Below, piece by piece: positions 29,535 to 38,818 of a stretch of 64,000 nucleotides of DNA. The stretch covers positions 4,216,001 to 4,280,000 of the forward strand of contig NZ_LT615367.1 of assembly GCF_900095885.1 (NCBI RefSeq), read 5' to 3'. The DNA is from Dickeya aquatica (lineage in GTDB: Bacteria > Pseudomonadota > Gammaproteobacteria > Enterobacterales > Enterobacteriaceae). Position 1 is the first letter of the stretch. Every line of letters begins with the position of its first letter. The position numbers and the translations under genes are program-made. The notes under the pieces were generated by a model. That model was not told the origin of the DNA and made no database searches. It saw only the letters and a list, made by a program, of their open reading frames with translations.

Positions 29535-29568
29535 AACGCCGGGCACCCTGCCCGGCGTTTTCTTTTTA
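29535..29568 (+). terminator. Intrinsic terminator after pehX
   Basis: A perfect 11-bp GC-rich stem (AACGCCGGGCA and its complement) with a 3-base loop, followed by TTTTCTTTTT. It separates pehX from the convergent rep gene. Confidence 0.92.
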
Positions 29569-29629
29569 TCGTATATCATGGCGATCGCCGCGAGGTATGA
29601 ATAGATATCACACCCACCGCTGACGCGCG

Positions 29630-31654
29630 TTACTCCTTGTCTCTGGCTTTCGCCAGTTGTGCGCGTAAATTGGCCAAATGGTTTTGCCCTTTTTGCATCC
29701 GCTCTTGCGCGCTCACCACCTTGCGCTCGGTTTCCCACATCACATCATCCTGCGGCAATTCCAGCAGAAATCGGCTGGGTTCCGGGCGAATCAGCTCGCC
29801 ATACTGGCGTCGCTCACGGCACAGGGTAAACGTCAGCTCTTTTTGTGCCCGCGTAATGCCGACGTAAGCCAGCCGCCGCTCTTCATCGACATTATCTTCA
29901 TCCATACTGGTTTGATGTGGCAGCAATCCTTCTTCCATGCCCACCAGATAGACATAAGGGAACTCCAGGCCTTTCGAGGCATGCAACGTCATCAGTTGCA
30001 CCTGATCGCGATCTTCTTGCGCTTCGTTACGCTCCATCATGTCGCGCAGGGTGAAACGCGTCACCACCTGCGTGAGCGTCATCGGCTCGTCAAGATCGCT
30101 GCCTTCGAGCATTTCCGTCATCCAGGTAAACAGCAGGTTGACGTTTTTCATGCGCATTTCTGCCGCTTTCGGGCTGGGTGAGGTTTCATATAACCAGCTT
30201 TCGTAATCCAGCCCGCGAATTAAATCACGCGCGGCATTCACCGGCTCACGCTCTGACAGCCGGGCGATATCCGCCATCCAGCCGGTGAAACGCTGCAATG
30301 ATTCGAGCCCGCGCCCGCTCAGGCGCTGGGCCAGCCCGACATCAAAGCTGGCGCTGAACAGGCTGCGATTACGCTGGCTCGCCCACTCCCCGAGCTTTTG
30401 CAGCGTGGCCGGGCCAATCTCCCGTTTTGGCGTGTTGACGATGCGCAAGAAAGCGCTGTCATCATCCGGGTTGGTTAACACCCGCAGATACGCCAGCAAA
30501 TCTTTGATTTCCGGGCGTGAGAAAAATGACGTACCGCCAGAAATGCGATAGGGAATACGGTTTTGCATCAGTACCTTTTCAAATAACCGGGACTGATGGT
30601 TGCCGCGATACAAAATGGCGTAATCGCCGTACTGGGTTTTTTGAATGAAGTGGTGGGCGATAAGCTCGCCAACCACCCGTTCGGCTTCGTGATCTTCATT
30701 GTTGGCGGTGATGATTTTCAGCACCTCACCGTAACCGAGCTCAGAGTAGAGCCGCTTTTCGAACACATGCGGGTTGTTGGCAATCAGGATGTTGGCCGCT
30801 TTCAGGATGCGCCCGGAAGAGCGGTAATTCTGCTCCAGTTTCACCACCTGCAACTGCGGGAAATCTTGCTGCAACAGCGACAGGTTTTGCGGGCGGGCAC
30901 CGCGCCAGGAGTAAATCGACTGGTCATCATCACCGACCACGGTAAAGCGCGCCCGGCTGCCAACCAGCAGTTTCACCAGTTCATACTGGCTGGTGTTGGT
31001 GTCCTGATATTCATCCACCAGCAGATAACGCAGGCGGTTTTGCCAACGCTCGCGCACCTCTTCATTGCGTTTTAGCAGCAGCGTCGGCAGCAGGATGAGA
31101 TCGTCAAAATCCAGCACATTACAGGCGCGCAGGTGTTCGTTATACAAACGGTAGCAGTGCGCAAACAGCTGGTCGCGCTCAGTGCGCGCGCCAGCCGCCG
31201 CCTGCGCCGGGTCAATCAGGTCGTTTTTCCAGTTCGACAACGTCGAAATCAGCTGTTGCAGTTGGTCTTTGTCCTGCTGTAACCACGGCTCGGTCAGCTC
31301 TTTGAGCAGCGCCAGCTGGTCTTGATCGTCAAACAGCGAAAAGTTGGATTTCATGCCCAGTGCGGCATATTCGCGCTTGATTATCTCAAGCCCGAGCGTA
31401 TGGAAAGTGGCTATCAGCAGGCCACGCGTTTCCTGCCGCCCCAGTGTCTGTGCCACACGCTCTTTCATCTCACGCGCCGCTTTATTGGTAAAGGTAACGG
31501 CAGCAATGTGGCGTGCCTGATAGCCACAGGCACGAATTAAGTGGGCAATCTTTTGGGTGATGACACGGGTTTTTCCCGACCCTGCCCCCGCTAAGACCAG
31601 ACAGGGCCCGGTCACAAATTCAACGGCGTGTTGTTGGCTGGGGTTCATGCGCAT
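29630..31654 (-). CDS. rep: ATP-dependent DNA helicase Rep
   Basis: A 674-residue UvrD-family 3'-5' helicase that clears proteins ahead of the replication fork. Visible motifs: [12 protein letters not shown] (motif I, about residue 22), [14 protein letters not shown] (Ia), LVDEYQDTN (II), [15 protein letters not shown] (III), [12 protein letters not shown] (IV), [19 protein letters not shown] (V) and [16 protein letters not shown] (VI). Length matches E. coli Rep (673). It is convergent to pehX and divergent to ppiC, an E. coli-like arrangement apart from pehX. Confidence 0.97.
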   Translation of the reverse strand: MRMNPSQQHAVEFVTGPCLVLAGAGSGKTRVITQKIAHLIRACGYQARHIAAVTFTNKAAREMKERVAQTLGRQETRGLLIATFHTLGLEIIKREYAALGMKSNFSLFDDQDQLALLKELTEPWLQQDKDQLQQLISTLSNWKNDLIDPAQAAAGARTERDQLFAHCYRLYNEHLRACNVLDFDDLILLPTLLLKRNEEVRERWQNRLRYLLVDEYQDTNTSQYELVKLLVGSRARFTVVGDDDQSIYSWRGARPQNLSLLQQDFPQLQVVKLEQNYRSSGRILKAANILIANNPHVFEKRLYSELGYGEVLKIITANNEDHEAERVVGELIAHHFIQKTQYGDYAILYRGNHQSRLFEKVLMQNRIPYRISGGTSFFSRPEIKDLLAYLRVLTNPDDDSAFLRIVNTPKREIGPATLQKLGEWASQRNRSLFSASFDVGLAQRLSGRGLESLQRFTGWMADIARLSEREPVNAARDLIRGLDYESWLYETSPSPKAAEMRMKNVNLLFTWMTEMLEGSDLDEPMTLTQVVTRFTLRDMMERNEAQEDRDQVQLMTLHASKGLEFPYVYLVGMEEGLLPHQTSMDEDNVDEERRLAYVGITRAQKELTFTLCRERRQYGELIRPEPSRFLLELPQDDVMWETERKVVSAQERMQKGQNHLANLRAQLAKARDKE

Positions 31655-31837
31655 GGTGAGTTACCCGACTATCAAACAGAAAGGGATTGTAACAGAAGCG
31701 GAGTGTAGCAAAAGTTCGGGCGCGGGAGAGCGTCATTGCGTGGCTTCTGAAGACGCCCCGCATTTCCTTTCATTTCCCGTGGGTGGTAGGCTGTGGCGTC
31801 TAACCTTCGCTTTCTCTTAGCTCAAAGGAGCGCAACG

Positions 31838-32119
31838 ATGGCAAATACCGCAGCAGCACTGCACATTCTGGTGGATACCGAGCAACAAGCCACTGATATT
31901 CTCGCTAAACTGGAAAAAGGCGCGGATTTTCAGCAGTTAGCAAAAAAATACTCCACCTGCCCGTCAAAACGTAACGGCGGCGACCTGGGTGAATTCCGCA
32001 AAGGCGATATGGTGCCGGATTTTGATAAAGCGGTATTTTCCTGCGAACTGCTCAAGCCCATCGGCCCGGTGAAAACCCAGTTCGGCTATCACATTATCAA
32101 AGTGCTGTACCGCAATTAA
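31838..32119 (+). CDS. ppiC: Parvulin peptidyl-prolyl isomerase C
   Basis: A 93-residue single-domain cytoplasmic parvulin. It shows the family features [37 protein letters not shown] and the C-terminal FGYHIIKVL with the conserved histidine. The ATG at 31838 follows AAAGGAG; an upstream in-frame start at 31793 adds residues that the family lacks. A terminator lies right after the stop. In E. coli the ilvC gene follows; here the oxygenase-NRPS-MFS block and putAP intervene. Confidence 0.95.
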   Translation: MANTAAALHILVDTEQQATDILAKLEKGADFQQLAKKYSTCPSKRNGGDLGEFRKGDMVPDFDKAVFSCELLKPIGPVKTQFGYHIIKVLYRN

Positions 32120-32120
32120 G

Positions 32121-32146
32121 GAAAAGGCGGCCATTGCCGCCTTTTC
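32121..32146 (+). terminator. Intrinsic terminator after ppiC
   Basis: A 10-bp or longer stem (GAAAAGGCGGC paired with GCCGCCTTTTC) with loop CATT, starting two bases after the ppiC stop. The T side is part of the stem and continues as CTTTTC. Confidence 0.78.
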
Positions 32147-32436
32147 AGTCAATGCTAAATAAAACAGTGCCGACCGCTCAATTACGTAACGTGCCACGCT
32201 TGACTTTTACAAAAAAAGCAAACCAAACATTAACAATGCTAATATCACCCTCTTGCTGGCCACCCGTGAACTCAGATAAATAAGTTTATTCTTGCGCTTT
32301 TATCGGTTTTTTATTCTTTATTTGAAAACAATAAACAACAAATCACCTTAATAATCATTTTCATGGAATAACAACCTGTCAGCACACTCCTGCCTCTCTG
32401 CTGAAAGGTTGTTTTGGCTAATATGATTTGATACGT

Positions 32437-32458
32437 TTATGTTTCTTTATAAACATAA
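32437..32458 (+). promoter_or_regulatory. Inverted repeat upstream of the oxygenase-NRPS-MFS block
   Basis: The 360-base stretch 32147-32506 is strongly AT-rich and holds no gene. Near its end is a perfect 8-bp inverted repeat (TTATGTTT and AAACATAA) with a 6-base spacer, 48 bases before the oxygenase ATG. It may be an operator or part of the 5' untranslated region. A ribosome binding site (AAAGGA) follows at good spacing before the ATG. No regulator gene lies next to it. Confidence 0.4.
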
Positions 32459-32506
32459 TCATAACAAACACATTATCAAGCCATTTAACAATCAAGGTAA
32501 AGGACA

Positions 32507-33511
32507 ATGAACAATTCGGAAGTTATTCAGTTCGCATTTTCTGATACTGAAAAGATTAAGACATACGAATTACTTAATAAAATAACCATTAATCCGTATC
32601 AGCAATATGATGCATTCATGGCAGCAGTGGCTACTATTGTGCGAAATGGTGAAGTGCCGGAAAGATTCCTGGTTCACTGTGAAAATAAAAGGAAGGATGA
32701 TGAATATGAATCTCCTTATACTGTTTTCGCCAACTGTCCAATAGATGCCGAATTACCCTGGCTGGGCTTTAAGAATCCTGTCGAAGAAAAACGTAATTTC
32801 AAGAAGACGTATATAGCAGAAGGAATGCTGGGGTTAAGCGCCATACTTCTAAACCAGAGCCCGATTGGGTATATGAACGTCAATGACGGTGATGTTTTTC
32901 AGGATATTCATCCCAAAGAAGATCTTCAAAACAGCCAGTCCCAGAAAGCGTTGAGCGAAATATTTTTCCATAAAGATCTGGCGAACCACTTCGTCAGGCC
33001 CGATTGGGTCAATATTCTCGGGTTACGCAATAGCAGTGAAAATGAAATTTATACCTGTTTTTCTCGTAATATTGATATCTTGTCAACGCTTTCCAGTGAA
33101 ACAAAAAGCATACTCAGAGAAAAACTCTTTCACACACCGTTTGACGACCTTTCTACGCATAAAAGCCATATCGAGCTGGGTGAGGCTGACATTCATCCGG
33201 TGCTCGGAGGGGCGACACCAACAGATATCCGCTATTTCGAAAACAGAACCCAAGGCATCAATGAAATAGCAAAAGCGGCCATTGCTAAACTGCAACAGGC
33301 CATTCATGATGTGAAAATTCCTGTTTTCATTTCACCGGGATTATTTATGGGGGCAGCTAACAATGATTGCCTTCATAATAAGGAAGTTCGTAAGATTAAT
33401 AATCATGACGCGCTAAAAAATCGCTGGTTAATGAAAACAGTTAACGTCCGCGACCTTAATAAACATACTAAATACTTCGTTCCGGGTAAGAAAAATATCG
33501 TAGCAGGATAA
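32507..33511 (+). CDS. Fe(II)/2-oxoglutarate-dependent oxygenase, clavaminate-synthase-like
   Basis: A 334-residue protein of the TauD/clavaminate synthase-like group that includes AsnO and VioC, amino-acid beta-hydroxylases of peptide antibiotic pathways. The iron facial triad is seen as H155-x-D157 (FFHKDLANHFVRPDWVNILGLR, split here as FFHKDL and RPDWVNILGLR) and H290 (NDCLHNKEVRK); R306 (NRWLMKTVNVRDL) would bind 2-oxoglutarate. It begins the three-gene block, one base before the NRPS start. I infer that it hydroxylates the amino acid used by the NRPS, free or carrier-bound. The gene is clearly more AT-rich than its chromosomal neighbours, which suggests acquisition by transfer. The exact substrate cannot be read. 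Confidence 0.78.
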   Translation: MNNSEVIQFAFSDTEKIKTYELLNKITINPYQQYDAFMAAVATIVRNGEVPERFLVHCENKRKDDEYESPYTVFANCPIDAELPWLGFKNPVEEKRNFKKTYIAEGMLGLSAILLNQSPIGYMNVNDGDVFQDIHPKEDLQNSQSQKALSEIFFHKDLANHFVRPDWVNILGLRNSSENEIYTCFSRNIDILSTLSSETKSILREKLFHTPFDDLSTHKSHIELGEADIHPVLGGATPTDIRYFENRTQGINEIAKAAIAKLQQAIHDVKIPVFISPGLFMGAANNDCLHNKEVRKINNHDALKNRWLMKTVNVRDLNKHTKYFVPGKKNIVAG

Positions 33512-33512
33512 T

Positions 33513-36500
33513 ATGCAAACACCCATCAGTACCATTTGTCACGTCGCCTTAAATACGCCTGAACGTACGGCAATTGTGCATGAAGCCACGACGGTTTCAT
33601 TCGGTGAACTCGTTCATGGCGCGGCGGAATTGGCCATCAAACTTCAGGCGCTGGGGGTCACCCCCGGCTGTTTTGTGGCGCTGTATGCGGAGAAAAACGC
33701 GGACTGGTTTACCGCCATGCTGGCAGTGCAACTGTGTGATGCCGCCTATATTCCGCTGGATGTGTCCTATCCTGCTGAACGGATCGCTTACTGCATCGAA
33801 AATGCCGGTGCGCAGTTAGTGCTGACAGACAGCAAGCATCAGCCACGGATTGGCGGACATACGGTTATCCTGTCTGAACTGATTGACGGAACACGAAGCG
33901 AAAGCGCCCGCGAATTGCTGCAACGCGCCTGTGCGCGCAACGCCTCAGCGTTACCGGCTTACGTCATTTATACCAGCGGAAGCACCGGTCAACCGAAGGG
34001 CGTGGTGGTTTCGCAACGCGCCCTGGCGTTTCATATGCACTGGATGAATGATGAATTCAGATGGTCTGATGAAGATGTCTTTATTCAGAAGTCATCCATC
34101 AGTTTTGACGCCTCCGTCTGGGAATATTTTGCTCCGCTCATGAGCGGAGCCCGTTTTGTTATCAGTGGAGCCGACCCGGCTGAAATACTGGAAAACATTA
34201 ACCACCATCATGTGACGGTCGCCCAGTTCGTGCCGACTGTACTCAGGTTCATCAACGAAACCGGGCAAGCGCCCGGTCTAAAAGGGTTGCGCCTGCTGTT
34301 CAGCGGCGGAGAGGCCATTACAAAAGCATTGGCTGACGCCCTTATTGCGCAGACCCAGGCTGAACTGGTTAACCTTTACGGCCCAACGGAAACCACGATC
34401 CAGTGCTGTTTTTATCGCTATTCGCCACACCACCGTATTCAGGGCGATGCGCTTCCGATAGGCAATACGTTGCCCGGCGTCAGTTATGAGGTCGTCACAG
34501 CGGAAGGTAAACACGACGGCACGCAGGGCGAACTGATAATTTCCGGGCCTAACGTGGCATCCGGGTATATCAATAATCCCTCGGCAACAGCAGAAAAATT
34601 TATCGTCGATAGCGCCGGTGTCCCCATCCGCTATCGGACGGGGGATATCGTGCGTCGCGCGGATGACGGCATGCTGTATTTTATCGGCCGACGCGATCAC
34701 CAGATTAAGCTTCGCGGCCTGCGCATTGAGAAAGACGAAATCGCTAAAACGGCTCATGCATTCTCGGAGGCGATCAACGCGACGCACCTGGACGTGGTCA
34801 ATGAAGATTCACTGTTCATGTGGCTTGAATCGCAAACCGGAATAGATGATGAGGCGTTGCGTCAGCACCTTAGCCGCACCCTTCCTGCCTGGATGATCCC
34901 ATCGCGCTTCATTACGCTAAGTGCCTTTCCCACCCTGCCGAACGGCAAGATCAACGTTAATGCGTTAACGGCCATCCGCACGAATAAAATCCGCCCGGCG
35001 GGCCATCAAATCCCCGCCGGGCTTGAGGAATTTAAGGCGCGCTGGAGTGCGCTGGTCGGCGATGAGGTGGACATCGGGGAGAGCCTTCTCAGTCAGGGAG
35101 TGAATTCGCTGCACTGCGTCAGGGCAGCCAGAATGATGCTGGACAGCTATCATGTGAACCTGTCCAGCGCCGCCATCATGAACAGCGGCAATCTTGAAAA
35201 GCTGTATAAGATGGTGTGCGCCTCGCCACCGGCCTGGCAGGAAAAACAGGTCGCGCAAACGCCAGCGGTCATACCGCTTTCTGAGCCACAACAGGGAATT
35301 CTGTTTTCAGCGCTTAATGAAAGCGAGCCGCTTAATTGGGATCTTCACTACCACGTCACCATTAAACACCGCACACAGGATGAGATACTGCGCGCGCTGG
35401 CGGTGATGTCTCAACGCCATCCCGCACTCAGGGTGCGGATTAAGGCCAACCCGCAAGGCCTCTTTGCCCAGCACATTGCCTCACCGGCTGAATGTGTGCC
35501 GGGTATCCTCGATGCAACTCACGCATCAGGCGTAAAAAAGCAAGGCATGAGCGTGATTGATAACCCGCTCTGGAAAGTCATCTCGCTCGCCAAAAGAGAC
35601 GAATACCTGTTTATATTCCATCATGTGATATTTGACGGCTATTCCGCAGACATTTTCTTTAGCGAACTCGGCGCAATCCTGTCAGGCCAGGAATTATCGC
35701 TGGAGAGTGACCTGTCGTTCCTCCAGCACTGCGCAGCCTCCGCCGCCGTAGCGGAAACATCGGATCTGTTATGGTGGGAGCGCGCGTTGTCTATGGTGGC
35801 CGAAGAGTCGCGCATTGCGCCTGAGTTTCGCTGCGGTGCCCGCCTCACCCCGCGTGGCGAGTCGTTATCAGTCGACTTATCGCCAGAGTCGCATTCAGCG
35901 ATAACCCGTTTCAGCCGTCAGCGTGGTGTGACACCATTCAACCTGTTGTTAAGCACCACGGCTCTGACGCTGTCCGAATTTATCAAAAAAGAGGCGTTCT
36001 GCCTCGGGGTACCGGTGTTTGGCCGTTCGGCAGAAGAGGCGGGTAGCCTGGGCAACTTTGTTGACGTTCTGCCAGTGCCTTTCAGGTTCGGTGATAAAAG
36101 CGAGCACCTGCTGGAACAGGCGTGCAAAACCTTTGCCGCCTGCCTTGAGCATTCAGCGGTGTCAGTGAACGCGCTGATACGGCGTAAAGTGAGGTCAAAA
36201 GGGACAGGGAGTCGGCCGCTTTGGCAGAATACCTTTGTCTACAACGAATGTGGCAATGCGCCTGACGGCCTGGAATGGCGCTATGAGCACACGGAGTCTC
36301 CGAAAGCGGATAGCGCGTTTGTCATTACGCGTTCAGAGAAAAAAACCACCCTGCGACTCGAATACTGCTCCGATATCCTTACGCCCGCTACCGCTGATGC
36401 CATGATGAGTGCCTGGCTGCGCAATCTTGAACTGCACCTCTCCGGTAACGATGACGTGGTTCGCCAGTACGCACCGAGTGATGACACGCTCACTGAGGCC

Positions 36501-37562
36501 GCCCCCGTCACCGTTGCGGATGCCGATGCGGCCTATCTTCATGAGGTGCTCAGTCTGTTCAGGCAGTATCTTGGCGAAGAGGTTAACGCGCAGGATGATT
36601 TTTTCCTGTCAGGTGGTCACTCCCTTCTGGCCATCAGGATTTTAAATGCGCTTGGCAAGCGTTATGGCAAGCATCTTCCGTCCTACCTTATCTTTGAAGG
36701 CCGCAACGCGCTGAATATTGCCGTATCGCTAAAAGAGATAGCCGAGCCCGGCGGCAACCACCGTATTTCCGGCGTGGCCAAACTGACAGAAGGTCAGCCG
36801 GGTCAGCATGTTTGGTTCATTCATCCTGCCGGCGGTGCGCTGTGGTGTTATCAAGATATCGCGGAAAAACTGCTTCCCCGTCAGATAGGCTCCTATGGCA
36901 TCGAATGCGTTCCTGATGCATCAACAGGTAAGTTTATCAACAATATTAACGAGATGGCGCAACGCTATTGCCTCGACATGCTGGATCGTGACCCGGCAGA
37001 GCGTTATACGATTATCGGGTATAGCTTTGGCGGCAATGTGGCCTATGAGATAGGCCGCCTCCTGACGCAGCATTACGGCAAGCGCTGCAAACTCATCCTG
37101 CTGGACAGCCATATTTGTGCCGTCAAACCCTTTCGTCAGGATGACTTTACGCTCAGTTATGCAACGAAATTTACTGAAGGAAAGCCCCATCTGCTGGATA
37201 TCAATAAGCTCTATCCTTCCTCTGGCGCGATAGATTTTGCCTACATCAAATCCATTGGCATCAGCACCGGACATATCACCGCCGATACACCGCTGGCTGA
37301 TATTGAATCCGGCCTTAGCATGTGGCTGGCGAACAACGAAGCGGTTCATTCTCACGATCCTGTGGGCACATTCGAGGGGGAATGCCTGTTCATCCGGGCG
37401 ACGAAAAACCCCTCGGATTCCACCAGCGGCTGGGATAATCACCTGAAAAAAATGAAGGTTGTTACCGTTGATGCCGGGCATTTTGATATTTACAAGTCAC
37501 CGGCTACGCAGGATGTGGCGAGTCATCTGGCCACCTTTGTTAACATGGAGTCGTACGTGTGA
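33513..37562 (+). CDS. Nonribosomal peptide synthetase, A-T-C-T-TE, glutamine-like A domain
   Basis: A 1349-residue synthetase. Adenylation domain, residues about 1-490: A3 YTSGSTGQPKG (about 153), A5 NLYGPTETT (about 287-295), A10 LPNGK with Lys479. The binding-pocket residues, aligned by hand to GrsA/EntF, read D-A-W-Q-F-G-L-I-Q-K (D199, A200, W203, Q238 and on), closest to glutamine codes of indigoidine synthetases as I recall them. Carrier 1: GVNSL with Ser532. Condensation domain, about 590-1000, with HHVIFDG at 703-709. Carrier 2: GGHSL with Ser1037. Thioesterase, about 1100-1349: GYSFGG with Ser1171, LLDSH and GHFDIY. There is no A domain in module 2 and no epimerase. The stop overlaps the exporter start. 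The product would be a short peptide, possibly a dimer or cyclised. Confidence 0.9.
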   Translation: MQTPISTICHVALNTPERTAIVHEATTVSFGELVHGAAELAIKLQALGVTPGCFVALYAEKNADWFTAMLAVQLCDAAYIPLDVSYPAERIAYCIENAGAQLVLTDSKHQPRIGGHTVILSELIDGTRSESARELLQRACARNASALPAYVIYTSGSTGQPKGVVVSQRALAFHMHWMNDEFRWSDEDVFIQKSSISFDASVWEYFAPLMSGARFVISGADPAEILENINHHHVTVAQFVPTVLRFINETGQAPGLKGLRLLFSGGEAITKALADALIAQTQAELVNLYGPTETTIQCCFYRYSPHHRIQGDALPIGNTLPGVSYEVVTAEGKHDGTQGELIISGPNVASGYINNPSATAEKFIVDSAGVPIRYRTGDIVRRADDGMLYFIGRRDHQIKLRGLRIEKDEIAKTAHAFSEAINATHLDVVNEDSLFMWLESQTGIDDEALRQHLSRTLPAWMIPSRFITLSAFPTLPNGKINVNALTAIRTNKIRPAGHQIPAGLEEFKARWSALVGDEVDIGESLLSQGVNSLHCVRAARMMLDSYHVNLSSAAIMNSGNLEKLYKMVCASPPAWQEKQVAQTPAVIPLSEPQQGILFSALNESEPLNWDLHYHVTIKHRTQDEILRALAVMSQRHPALRVRIKANPQGLFAQHIASPAECVPGILDATHASGVKKQGMSVIDNPLWKVISLAKRDEYLFIFHHVIFDGYSADIFFSELGAILSGQELSLESDLSFLQHCAASAAVAETSDLLWWERALSMVAEESRIAPEFRCGARLTPRGESLSVDLSPESHSAITRFSRQRGVTPFNLLLSTTALTLSEFIKKEAFCLGVPVFGRSAEEAGSLGNFVDVLPVPFRFGDKSEHLLEQACKTFAACLEHSAVSVNALIRRKVRSKGTGSRPLWQNTFVYNECGNAPDGLEWRYEHTESPKADSAFVITRSEKKTTLRLEYCSDILTPATADAMMSAWLRNLELHLSGNDDVVRQYAPSDDTLTEAAPVTVADADAAYLHEVLSLFRQYLGEEVNAQDDFFLSGGHSLLAIRILNALGKRYGKHLPSYLIFEGRNALNIAVSLKEIAEPGGNHRISGVAKLTEGQPGQHVWFIHPAGGALWCYQDIAEKLLPRQIGSYGIECVPDASTGKFINNINEMAQRYCLDMLDRDPAERYTIIGYSFGGNVAYEIGRLLTQHYGKRCKLILLDSHICAVKPFRQDDFTLSYATKFTEGKPHLLDINKLYPSSGAIDFAYIKSIGISTGHITADTPLADIESGLSMWLANNEAVHSHDPVGTFEGECLFIRATKNPSDSTSGWDNHLKKMKVVTVDAGHFDIYKSPATQDVASHLATFVNMESYV

Positions 37563-38758
37563 AACGGATTTATCGCTATATCTCTGACGCCATCATGTAC
37601 GTCAGTTTCTTTTCCTGGTTTCCGTTCGTCGCCATTCACCTCAATCAACAATGGGGCGGCGCGCTGACGGGCACGCTGCTGTCATTGGTTGCGGTGCTGA
37701 GTGTCATCATCAGCCTGTATGTGGCTCGCCTTGCCGACTATTACGCCAAGAAAAAAGTGCTCAATGCCATTTTTTCAGGGTATCTGTTGGCCGCACTCCT
37801 GTTTGTCCTCTCCTTCTGGTATGCCTCACCCGTGCTCTACCTGTGCGCCTTCAGCCTGCTTTCCTGGTCATTTACCCTCTACTTTTCAGTGAGCAAGGCG
37901 ATAGTCAGCGATGCATTCCCGGCCAGTGAATGGAAACGCGTATTTTCTGCTCTGCACGTCATTTTTAACGTCGCGTTTGTTGTCGGGCCGCTGCTTGGCG
38001 GCCTACTGGCGAATCAGGGTGTCTGGCACGCAGGGATAATGCTGGCCGCGACGCTGGTTAACATGGCCGCTCACCATGTGCTGACGGATGATGTAGTTCC
38101 TCCGCCGCAAAAAAAACGCAATGCCTTTCAGCAATTTTATGGCCTATCCAAAGACTATCGGCTATCCCTTTTCCTGCTGGGCAGTATTCTGGCGGCACAG
38201 GCATTTATGCAGTTAGAACTTTTGCTGCCGGTGACGATTGAAGAGCGGCTCAGGGATTTGTCGGCCACCCTGCTGACCTATTCGGTGAGCTCGGTTTCGC
38301 TGTTTACGCTCTGCATGGTCGTCAACGGCGCGCTCATTATTGCCCTGACACGACCTTTTGCCAGCCTCTCTGACCGCTACAGCCTGAAGTTTGCTTTCTG
38401 CGCATCAGGCATGCTGTACGGGCTAAGCATGGTGATTTTTGCTTTCGCAACCGGGCCTGGCGGGTTTATGGGCGGCGTACTGGTGCTCACGCTGGCTGAG
38501 TTGCTTGTGGTCAGCGTGCAGGATACCTACATTGCGACAATCAGCCCTGAAGATAAGCGCAGTAGCTATTTCGCCGCCGCCAGCATTCGTTTCTCCATCA
38601 GCCGGATTTTCGCCCCCCAGATGCTGTTTATCGCCGGAATAATGGGGAATACGGCCGCGTTCCTCATCGTTGGGTTTATTGCGGCATTGAGCGCGGTGGT
38701 ATTTATGCTGCTGTTCAGCATGCGATGGCACCCGCTTCAATCAGAAGAGGGGCGATAA
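37559..38758 (+). CDS. MFS transporter, probable exporter of the NRPS product
   Basis: A 399-residue major facilitator with about 11-12 hydrophobic segments. It has a motif A-like loop between helices 2 and 3 (ARLADYYAKKKVLN) and a second basic loop (RPFASLSDRYSLKF), resembling MdtH/drug-efflux type members. The start is a GTG at 37559 that overlaps the NRPS stop by four bases, so it is translationally coupled to it. By position it should export the peptide or give self-resistance. Import of a precursor cannot be excluded. It ends 60 bases before the end of the convergent putA. Confidence 0.82.
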   Translation: MKRIYRYISDAIMYVSFFSWFPFVAIHLNQQWGGALTGTLLSLVAVLSVIISLYVARLADYYAKKKVLNAIFSGYLLAALLFVLSFWYASPVLYLCAFSLLSWSFTLYFSVSKAIVSDAFPASEWKRVFSALHVIFNVAFVVGPLLGGLLANQGVWHAGIMLAATLVNMAAHHVLTDDVVPPPQKKRNAFQQFYGLSKDYRLSLFLLGSILAAQAFMQLELLLPVTIEERLRDLSATLLTYSVSSVSLFTLCMVVNGALIIALTRPFASLSDRYSLKFAFCASGMLYGLSMVIFAFATGPGGFMGGVLVLTLAELLVVSVQDTYIATISPEDKRSSYFAAASIRFSISRIFAPQMLFIAGIMGNTAAFLIVGFIAALSAVVFMLLFSMRWHPLQSEEGR

Positions 38759-38818
38759 CGGGCATTGCCCAGTCAACACTGGGCTCCCTTCCCGTGCCTG
38801 ATGGTTTGCCGATGTTAG

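Noticed and set aside
33513..37562. The NRPS as an indigoidine synthetase (IndC)
   Set aside because: The A-domain code is similar, but there is no oxidase domain inserted in the A domain and there is a condensation domain and second carrier, which IndC lacks.
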